DNA from: an uncultured Clostridia bacterium
GTDB lineage: Bacteria > Bacillota > Clostridia > Christensenellales > UBA1242
Assembly: GCA_934772525.1 (NCBI GenBank)
Contig: CAKVMI010000006.1
Span: 1 to 58,865, forward strand
Length of the DNA: 58,865 nucleotides
Direction of reading: 5' to 3'
This document shows, piece by piece, positions 45,481-57,400 of the stretch. Numbering within the stretch: the stretch's first letter is position 1; each line of letters begins with the position of its first letter. The notes beneath the pieces were generated by a model. It worked only from the letters and a program-made list of their open reading frames with translations, had not been told where the DNA came from and searched no databases. A program made the position numbers and the translations under genes.

Positions 45481-48400
45481 TACATTATATTACGACCTAA
45501 ACGGTAAGGAGTTTACAATAGGTGCATTCGGTAGTATCGTAGGTTACGCTGGTGCAAACGCTAGCAACGGTAAACTTACAACTATTTCTCAGTGCTACAA
45601 TATGTCAGATGTTATCTCAACCAGTGGTTATACATTTAATTCTTCAGATTTAAACGGCGTAGGCGTTGGCGGTATTGCGGGAATTACCGCTGGTGCAAGC
45701 ATTTCAAATTGCTACAACACTGGTAATATCTCATCAAAGGGTGACGCTGTCGTTTCAGTAGGTATTTCTTGCCAGTTTGCACCACAAGTAGATATCGTAA
45801 ATTATTGCTATAACGTCGGAACAATTACTAGTGCAATTGGGCTTTCTTACGGACTTGTTGCAAGTTTTAATCAAAAATCTTCTTCAGCGACGGATGGCTT
45901 TGGCTTGTACTCACTAGTTGACGCTGGGAAGACAGACGACTTTGGTAAAGTTGCCATTTACCCAACCTATCCAGAGTCATCAAGCGTAAAATACCTAATG
46001 GCTATAGATAAAATGTCTGGTAACACTTGTTTAACCGACGCTGATGGTATGTCAAACCTTCAAAACCAAATTGATGGGAAAAACGTTTGGCACGCAACCA
46101 AAAACACCACTCAAATGTTTAAGTTTCCACAACTATCTATTTTTGAAAAACATCAAAAATCTGAAACCGAACTTGATAAAATAAACAACCAAACCGATAG
46201 CAAAAACCACTACGGAACATATAAAACCATCGAGTTTGCAAACTTTCACAATTTCCTATATGACCCATATGGTTACTACAATAAAATTAATAATACCGAG
46301 GGTGCTTTCTACCACGAAACTAATAATAAAGGTGGAAACACCACAACCATTTTACATAAAGAACTTGCAGATGGCGGATTTAGAGATGTAAGTACCGTTA
46401 TTTCAAATTGCCCATCTAATCTAACCAAAAAGCCATCATTCAAAATTGGCGATACATTCTCTATAACAGCCACTCCAAATTCGGGCTTTGAATTTGTTGG
46501 CTTTATGCTTATAAAATTAGATTCCGCCGATTATACAGATAGCTTGTATTTGTGGAACAATAGTTCTTTAATCCGTTACGATATTAGTTCAAACACAAAG
46601 TTTACAAATTCATCTGATAGCACGGGCGACGTTAATATGGTCGGAATTAAAAGGGATAATTCGCTTGTAACCTACAACGCTGAAACTGGAACTTACGAAC
46701 TTGCAGGGCTTACTATGAACCGTGCAACCGATGGTTCCGCTGTAATTAGTTTCAATGGGGATGAGTACTTGCAAGTATTTGCGTTGTATTCTCCAATTTC
46801 CTTTGATTTAGATGTGTCGGGTTCCGTTGGGCTTCCATATATTTACGGTTGGGGCTTTAGTGATGCAAACGGCAACTACACCGAATATGATGAAACCTTC
46901 TTAAATACACTTCACTCTCTAGATTACACTGGCACGGAATACTTTATGGATAAGTTCCTTTTAGGTAACCTAAATGCTGGTGGCTTAAAAATCTTCCAAA
47001 GTTCATCAAGTGCCAAGTTTAATGATTATGCTTATGAAAGTTTACTAAAAAATGGCGTTCGTGATTCTAAAACTGGCGATATCATACTTTCAGCCGACCA
47101 AACCAATAAAAAATTGGCAGAAGATACAAAACTTGGCAATCACATTAAATTTTTCCATAATGCATACGTCGGCAGTTCACAGTATAACTCAAACTCAACT
47201 TACCACGCACTTACATTTGCTTCTAATATTAATTCGGTAAAGAACTACCTTTTTGCAGGTTTCTTTGATGCTTCAAATGTAACTGCAGGTATGTCTACCG
47301 AAGAAATGCTAAAGGCATTAATTCCAATAGCCCAAACGGGTGTACTATATAACAAATTGGGTTATGTCGAATTGCAAGGTGGCACGGGTATCCTAAAAAA
47401 GGGTACATCCACGGGTGCAACTGGTAGAGGTAATGTTTCCACTTCCGATTATTATATAAACCTAGTTCCAGTAGTTACTACTACCGAATCTGGCACTAAG
47501 GTCGGGTACGCTTTACTAAATGAAGACTCGAGCCTATCTGAAACAATTTACCATAATATCGTCCCAATTTACATTACTAATTCGGCAAGTGTTACCTTAA
47601 ATATGCAAGCCTATGATGGAGATAGATACTCTGCAGATACCGCCGTAGACGCTTCAAGTATGATGAATGGCGTTGAAGCGGGTATGTTTCAAAGTATGGC
47701 ATTATTAGGTAAGGGAAATATTAATCTTATTAATAAAAATCCTACTCCAATTGAAAAAGATATGGGATTTGTTACCAATATATATTCATTGTATACAGGT
47801 GGTATGTTGGAAGAGTACAATGGATCATACTACGTTAATTCAGCAAAAAATAGTTCTCTTCCAGTAACAGTACTTGGTGGAAACACTTTAATGGTTAATG
47901 TTGCAAACTACTTTGGTTTCAATTTTGAAGATATTTATGTTACAACGGGGGATGGAAATTACTTAACCATTTCCGACTTTATGTCAAATTATGGTACGGT
48001 GGATGTAACGGAGTCAGCATATGATGCAAGCATAGGTTCTCCCAAATCGTATGATTATGAAATTACATTTAATAACCAAGAAGAATTTGCCCTTGCTCTA
48101 TCTTCCATTCAATTTTGTTTGCGTTATAAGATGGTTGCTCTCGATCTAACTTTTCGTATGGCAATCGCCGATGGCACTCCAACTACAGTGTCTGACTTGG
48201 TTTTTGATACCGATATGGCTTTAGTTTGGGGCTCAGATAATTATTTTAGAGATAATGTTGGTTATTTTACCATTGATAGCGTTAAAAATTTACTACCAGC
48301 AAACTATTCTAATATTCACGAAAAATGGGGTAATGGTTACACCACCACTCGTGATGGGGTAACTGGAACAAACCTAACTACCGCTAATGTTACAGTCACA

Positions 48401-51400
48401 TCATGTGGTGTTCTAAATTTTAGTTTTAGTATTAATGGACCTTTAAGTTTTAGCAATGTAAATAATTGTTATGGCGTTACCGCTAGTGGTAACTTAGTTA
48501 AGTTAAATTTAAATAATAATGAAACTATTAATATTACCGCAAACGGTTTCGAAACTGTCGAAGAAACTACCGAACCGGTTACTAGTTTAGTTTTTGTCTT
48601 AAGTATCCCAGTAAGTACCGAATCTTTCACTAATAAATACGAAGATGATAGTAATAGTTTCGTTAGTCCAACCACCGATAAAACCAAAGAAAGTTGGTTT
48701 GAAGGCGGTATGCTTTATGTTACCTATTACGCAGTAGATAAGTATTTACAAAGAACTCAAGTTACCAAAGCCGTTTATACTCCTGCCGATATTTTGCTCC
48801 CTATGGTTACGGGTGGAACGGACGAAATGGGGTATATTAAACTTACTGCTGTCGCCCAACCGGGATATAGGTTTTTAGGTTTCTTTGGCGACACTGGTAA
48901 AATGTACAGCACTGATTTTTTAACTAATAAATATGGTGGCACACCAATGGTTCCGTCTGGAGTTAATGTAGATACTATGAGTGAAACTACCGTATATTTA
49001 TACTACCAATTAAGCGATTCAACATATTATCTATGTGCTAACGGGGAAATATGTATTACCCGTGTTAGTATTGGTGTAGAGTTTGAACGAGATTATGTGC
49101 AAATTCCAAATTTTACTGCTACATCTATAGAAAAAACAGATTGTGAAACCATTGGTAACACCATAAAGCCAGCCATAAGCACAATGCTTTTCCCATATTT
49201 TAATTTTGTTGATGAGTATATTTCTCAATTTTCTCTAAAACAATATTCAGATTTAGCAACCATTACAGATGGTAACTTGGTAAACCGAGCGATTGTAAAA
49301 GTGGAAGGGGGACCCGCTGTAAACTATTTTGCTAAATATAAGCAGTGGATACGAGTAGCCACGCCTACACTTGATGGTTACACGTTTGATAACTGGTACC
49401 CAAGCCTAACTTCTGACACTCCAATTTTTGACTCAGCCGACCTAACGGGAAATTATATTTATGCAAGGTTATCTTTTAGCGGGGCATATAGTTATGTAAA
49501 TATTACTGAAAATACCAACGATGGCGATGTTACATACAAAGTAAAGGTCTACGACGGGTTTGTATCTAATTTTGCGGTAGACACTACTGGTAGCGGTGGG
49601 CAAACTATTACATTTGGAAACACTGGCGGAGAAGATTCCAATGCAACAGTAAAAATCGTAAACAACTCAGTAGATACCAGTAAGTTATACGCAAGGTTTA
49701 AAAAGAGTCCAGTATTAGACTTTGGTCACGCTGGATTGACAGGGGATGAAGAAAATTTTACTAAGGATACTACCGATTCAGACGCTAACCACTCCCCATG
49801 GTTAAACTTGGGCTCCACCGAACCCGCCCCAGAACTAACTGGTGAATTAAATATTGTTTACACATCGGGTAGACTAAATGGCGTTACTTGTACTACAAAT
49901 GCAAGAACCACCGACCGCGCCTGCGATGGTATAGATTTATATGGCGATGTGGGGGACAACATACTCATTAAAGTTAAGCATTACACCGGCTTTAAAATTA
50001 AGGGCGTGTATTTTTATGATAGTTCGGGCACAAAATATTCATATCCATTTACTACTTCCGATTTTGTAAATAAAACCAATTTGGGAGGTGGTGGATACAC
50101 AGAAACTTACGACTTTAGTCCAGCGGGCACGGCAGTCTTCCAAGTTTCGTCATCTGGCGTATATATGTACAAAAACGGAGACACCACGGACACATCTTCA
50201 ACAAATCTAATTCAAATAGAAAGACTAATGGCAGTCTTTGAACCAAACTTTGTAACCCTCAGATACAGAACCCGTGATATAGATATTTTTGGCAACGGCC
50301 TAATTTATTACGATATAAATTCAGGTACACACCAGTTAGGTTATGATTGCTTGCTTGCAAGTGGTAATAACTCCTATACAGAACTAGTATTCAACCCAGC
50401 AACCGCCATTGTAAGTAGACCACAAGTAAAATATTATTACGCTATGCAAGGTGGCGAAATTTTAACCAATGATAATTTCGTTGCGGGCGATAACTCGGTA
50501 GAACATATGGGCTTTGGCAGTAAAATCAACCCACAAACCAACGAATCAGCCTATACATTTGTAGGTTGGGGTATGTATGGTACCGAAACCGATACCAGTT
50601 TGCGTTACTGTATGCTTCTAGACCGAGAAGGCGAGGCCTACCAAAACGCCAAAAGTTACCTAAATAGTGCCGAAATTAAGTACGACACATTTGGAACAGG
50701 TGGCGACAACACAATGTCAGCCCTAATGGCATACAATTTCTTCCGTGCTACATGGCAAAGAGATTCTTACGTTAACGTATACGCATTGTGGTATCCAAAT
50801 AACCATAACGCTTACGAAGGTAAAACTTATTTGGTATTGCATACCGATGGCGATGTGCAAGTAGGTAGTTCCACCGCTTGTAATATAAATACATATAATG
50901 AAAAGAATAGTAATAATAATTATAAATATGCGTCATTCGGTTACGATAAGTCTATTCCACTAAGCTATGGCGTTCCATTCACTTTGAATGATTATAGTGC
51001 ATACCTTTCAGATGATTTCTTTACAAAATCTGGTTACACCTTTGCGGGATTCAACACGCATAGTTCTACCATAAAACACTCTACCGCTGTTAATAACACC
51101 GTGCAGTTTAAAATGGATAGCGTAATTTACGCCGATGGTGCAAATGTAACGCTGGATGATATTTCCACCGAAACTTCGGATTCCTTGCTTCTATCCGTAG
51201 TAATCAATATTGGTGCAACTAACGACGTCGTAAACCCATATTGTACCATAGAAACCGACCCAAATACCGGCATAGCGTATAAGTTTATTCACCTTTACGC
51301 CGTTTGGGAAAAGGATGTTACATTCTATTATGGCTCGGTAGACGCTAACAACAATTTAATAGATAACAAAAAGGGCGATACAACCAGTGACTATGGTACC

Positions 51401-54400
51401 GCTTACATCCAAAAGTATTACTTCTCTTATGAATTAAATTCGGATGAACTTACCGTTTCAATCCCTACCGAAGTTATTAAAGCAAGGGCTGGGTACCTTT
51501 ATGCTTGCATTGTTCCAAAAGCAAACTTGTTTGATGAAAATAATACATTCATTGGTGACTCTTGGATGAGTGGGCCAATACCTGGAGGGGCTGATGCGTT
51601 TAAAGCTGAAATGCAGGATGCTGTATCTAGGGGTGATATAAGTACTTGGAGTGAAACTATACGACTTACGACTTCCGCCACTCAAGAGTACTATGTAGCA
51701 TATTATAGAATTTTTACATTTACATATATAAGTAGCTTCGATGAAGATACTACAAAATATACCACATCCCATAGTGATGAGATTTATTACCTTTATTATA
51801 AGTTATCTGACACCAAAGAAATTACAACAGATAAACAGGCATCCGTAAAAGACATCCCAGAAACTATTGTCGGGGTAGATATAACTTACATCGGTTTAAG
51901 TAAAGGTTACTCTAACCCAAAAACTTACGAACCACTAAGTTACTACGCTCCAAATACTAGTATATATTTAAAGGAACTCAGAACCGACCTATTTGCAATA
52001 TATTCAGGTAGCGTAAATGTTTCAGTTGTAAACCCAGCACAAGAAAGTTTACTCCAATTTAAAACAACTAATCTTTCTTCATCCGCTATTAGTGGTGGCA
52101 CGGTTTCTATTACCAATAGTTCAACCAGTTACGCTACCGACATTTTACCAAGTACATCAATCTTTGCGGGTAGTGAAGAAATTACCGGTAAACCAATATA
52201 CTTTAGTTGTACAGAAGAGTGTTTGGCTCAAAGTTATAGCGTAAACCTTCCACAAGTTTCTGCGCTTTCCCTGACTCCAACGGGTTCAAACGCCAATACC
52301 GAGTATAACTATTATACAATGGATGGTTGGGTAGAGTACAAGGGAGAGTTAACATCTACTATTAATAAAAAGGTACATAGAGACTGGAATTTTACCGAAA
52401 ATAAGGTCATTCAATGGTTTAAAGAGTACGGCAACGGGCAAGCAGTAGAAATAGATGGCACCAAGTTTACAATGACCAGAGATTATTATGTAGACTACAA
52501 TAACACTTCATCCGCTCAAACCGTTCAACTAAAATCTGCTCCGGGTTACACAACCAAACTAATGCCAGTATTTAAGTACCACACTATGTACATAGAAGAA
52601 AGCATGGGATATTTATTTTTCACAAATAAATTAGGTTCTCCACTTCGTATTACCGAGTTTGTAACTGTTGGTCAAAACGGTTATATGACCTACTTAGGTT
52701 GGGAAAACCGAATTGGGTTTAATGAAAATTACTCGCCAGTTAGCGGAGTTAATAAATTTGTAGGTGTACAGTTTAGGGTAAAAAATGTTTCAAGTAGCAC
52801 CGTTTATCTAAATAACGCCATTACCTACACAGTTACTGGCAATAATGACAGTAACCCTGCAAATACCTTTAGTTACAAAAAAATTGAAGATTCCGTTTAC
52901 ACAAGTTTTGGTGCAGATGAAAGTATCGCACTAGAAGCGGGTGCAGAGTACGATGTGGTAATTACCTTAACTAATAGACTAAGTGCTTATACAATCAAGG
53001 CATTAAGTTTTATGCCAAAGTATAGTTTAACCGCAGACGGCGAATTTAAAGATATTTTAGCAACTGGCGAGATTGGTGACCAGTCTACAAGTGAAAATGA
53101 TTCTAGCACTTTATATAATGGCTCCTCGTCTACCAAAAAAGAATGCGATATAGATGAAGCAAATTCTTCTAACTACAAAATTATAGGGAACAACTTCTAC
53201 CTTGCACCAAATAGTAGTAAAGTAACATTTACCTATTATTCAAATAAAAAGTCTAATGCGGATGAAACGGCTGACTATGCTGAGTTTAAGTTAGTAAGAC
53301 TTAGAACTCAAAGATCTACAACCGGTGCAGATGACTTCCAAAATTACGTATTTACTGCAATTTGTAGAGATGCCGACGGAAATGTAACCGGCACATACAC
53401 AAATCCTAACGAATTATTTGTTATCAAAGTGGGTGGTTCGGCAACAGTTACATACGAAAGCACCAGCAATACCACCGTAGGTTTCTGCTTATGCTACAAT
53501 AATAACCCTAGCATAGGCAAATATACTTGGAATGCAAATACTGTTCGTATGAATTACTTTGTAGGTCCAGTACTAGAAGGTGAAGACCAAATTATAGTAG
53601 TTCTAGGAGATGAAAATTTCACAAGCTATTCTAAATATTTCTTCATGGTATATAATAATGACGGAGGAGATCGCGCAGACGTAAATATTTATTCTAACAT
53701 TGGCAATAGGGCATTATTTACTATCGAAAATTATTTCCCAGCAAATATAAATGTTTCGGGAAGTGACTTTTCGGGTTCTTTCGGTGACAACATTACATAT
53801 ATTGTATTCGAAACCAACGGCGGTGACGCTTTCTATATGCAACAAGTAGTAGCGTCAACCTTTGCCGATACTGGTTCACCAACTAAGTACACCACAAGTA
53901 CCAACACAACCCTTGCAAATAATGATAAAAGACCATCAGGTGCAACGGGTGGTTACGTAATTAATAATAACTCCGCAAGTTTATCACTATATAGAGTATA
54001 CGCATCAAGTTCAGACGGCAGAACGTTTTTGGGTTGGTTCACTGCTCCTTCGGGCGGGCAAAAAGTACTAGATAAAAATGGTAGATTTAATACCGATGAT
54101 GGTTGCGTTGCCGTAACTGGCGTAATTAATAGCGATGGTAGTTGGGTACTAAATACCAGTAAAACGCTTTACGCTCAATACGTCCCAGCAGTAACAAAAC
54201 TCGTAATTTGTACCGAAGGCAAGTACCACACGCATAACGGGTCATCTGCAAGTGAAATACCAGTTGCAAATATGACAATTTCAGATGGTGCAGTTACAAA
54301 CTACATAGTCCCAAATGGCGTTACCGAATATTTAGTGTATTATCTTCAAAATGATGGATATTACCTAACTCAAAATACTGACGGAACATACTCAAATAAA

Positions 54401-57400
54401 ATTAATAGTTTCGTCGTTCCAACCAAACCAAGTAATAGTTTTTCAGGCTTTGGATACGTCAATAAAGATGACACTGCAGAAGACCTAGTATTTACCTACA
54501 CCGACGGTAGATTTGATAACTTCATTAGGGTAAGTAAGGTAGTAAAAGATGCAAACGGATTCGTATATGTTTACGCATTGTATACCCCAATAGTTACCAA
54601 GGTAATTATAAATATTAATGCACACCCAACGCTTACAAACGCACTTCCAGATAGTATAGGTTACGGGTATTATTTAGTAAATAACGAAACCATATACCAA
54701 ATTGTTGCATACGCATTACATGGAGTAGATGGGAAGTTATACACCGACCCAACTTGCTCAACCGAACTAGATTTAAATAATTATGTCGCAAAGCGTAACT
54801 CAATTTTTGAAGGCGAGTTTGTGCTAGATAGCCTTGGAACCATTGACCTAACTACCGGCACATACACAAAAGTGTATAACTATAATACTTCGTCTAGTGC
54901 ATACGAACTTTTAGGTGGTGTTTCAGGCGTTACAACGAGTGCGAGCGCTTGGGCGTTTGATGACTCTACCGAAGAGATTACTTTGTATGCAGAATTTAAA
55001 ATTTCGACCCCATACCAGTATCACGGATACTTATTACAATTAGGACTAAATGAATTTGTGGTCTCAACCAATTCATATGGCGAAATTTTAAGAGTTCAAC
55101 TTCAATATAGCGGAGCAACTCTTCTAACCGACCTGAAAACTCTAAATTATAGAGATATAGGGCTTGGAAGTGCACTTATGACAACTTCTACTGGAACCGT
55201 TAGTAGTTGCGCAGACTTAAGTGATATTGTAACGGGGGTTTCTTCAACCAATGAAATACTTTCAAAGTCTTATACTTGTTACACTATCAAGATATTCTCA
55301 GCAACAAATAGTTCAGAATTTAAGTACATAAAAATTTATGTTGTAGACCTAACAGCACTAAGCCCAAGCGGAATGTTAGTAATTGCAAAACTTCCTTCAT
55401 CTGTTCGAACGGAAACTAGTAATATTCAGTACACATTCAGTTATAATACCACCACAGTAAATAATAAAGTTTACGGGGATGACGGCTTTAAGTACGGCAT
55501 CAACCACACAAATCCAAGATTTTTAAATACAATAAGTTCAATCAGTTCAGTGTACAATTCCGACGAGAATTACACTTCACTGGCTCAAAGCATTTCATTT
55601 ACAACGTCAAACAATTCAGCATACAACTATGTATTAATGCCACAAGTTCAACAAGCGGTTGTAAGATGCAAAGTAGGGGATTTGGTAATAAGTTACCACA
55701 CCAACCTAGCAGAAGCCGTAGAATACGCCAATACTCACGAAAACGTTACAACAGTAGAACTTATTTCTAACTACTGGCAAGAGCGTGATAAGGTAGTTTG
55801 TCGTAGGTCTATGATAATTGAAGGTAATGGGTTCGGTACAACAAGTGATAGTGATGAATTCTACTTCACAGTTACATTTGGTACGGTAACCGTCAATAAA
55901 TTAAGAGTAATAATTGTAGAAAATGCCAACAAGCAAAACGAATTTATTATAGAGGCAAAGGGTGCAAATAGTAAACTAATTCTAAATAATTGTACGATAA
56001 ATAACGGTGTAGGCGGTGCTATTAAAATTAGTGATGGTGCAAGCCTAACTGTAGATAAACTGTATTCCGTGAATTTGGAATATACGATTTTCGCAGAAAA
56101 TGCTGGTACAATTCATCTAGAAAATTGTTCAAGGTTACAGTCATCAAAAACCGATTCGTTGCATATTAATGGTGCAACCGAATTGTATCTTAGAAACTGT
56201 AGTGCATTAAATTATGTAGGTAGTGCAATCTATGCCAAAAACCTAACCAAAGTTAGTGTTATAAATAGTTCTAGCGTAACTAATTATTCGTACGGAGTTT
56301 ACAAAACTTACTCAGCACATGTATTTGAATTTTATAATTGCGCTGATGTAATCTTAACTGGAATTTATCTAACTAATTACGACTCAGGCTTAGCTGACGC
56401 ATCTGCATTGTATGTAGATAATTCAAGCATAAAAGTAGGTGGTCTTGATAGTTCACATAATTTCATTATATCTTGCTCGGGTGAAAATTACATTTACCTG
56501 AATGACAGTACATTAACTTTCGAAAACTTCTATCACGATATTTCGGCGGGTTATAAAACTTACATTTCGGTATACAATAATACCCCAACCAAACCAATTT
56601 ACGTTTCAGCTACCGTTGGTGACACTACAACTCCAGATATAACAGTTTTCTTGAAATTATCTTCTTATACAGAGGGTCAAACCGTTACAGCGGTAAGTTT
56701 TACCACCGCTCAAGCATACACTTATGCAAATAGTTTAATTAGCATCAAAAACGCCAATGTAAATGTTTCAACCGATCTAAATAGCAAGTCAATAATCTTA
56801 ACCGTTGGAAAATCGTTTAATATCAAGTTAGACCGTACTCCATTCCGTCCAGAAGCGTACGATACGGGCGGTGTAGATAAGCACCTAAATGCTGAAACTA
56901 CGGGTATAAACTTTTATTACGTTCAATTAGACGACACCGGCAAAATTATCAATTCAAAGTCGCAAGTTGACATTATAAACGCTCCATCAAGCGGCCTATA
57001 TTATAAATGGCTAACCTTTAAGTTTGAAACCGACGACGGCAATATATTTGAGATTAGGGTAAACGGCGACGCTAGTACAAGAGCGAAACTAACGGCTATT
57101 TCTCACCGAAGGACGGAAGGCTTATACCTAATTCAAGACGCCACAACCGACGGCACCAAAACCTATATGCTAATTACCGATAGCGGGGAAGTTTACACGG
57201 GTACTGGTACCCTAACACTTTTATCTGCAACGACCGAAAAATATTGGGACCAATACAATTTTGCAAATAACCTAGAAATTTCTAAAGAAAATGGCGACAC
57301 CGCTTGGAACGCTTTCATGATAGAAATTACCGGCGCTACAAGAATATTTAATACCCCAGACGCACTTGATACAACGGGGCTAAAAAATGCAAACGGCACC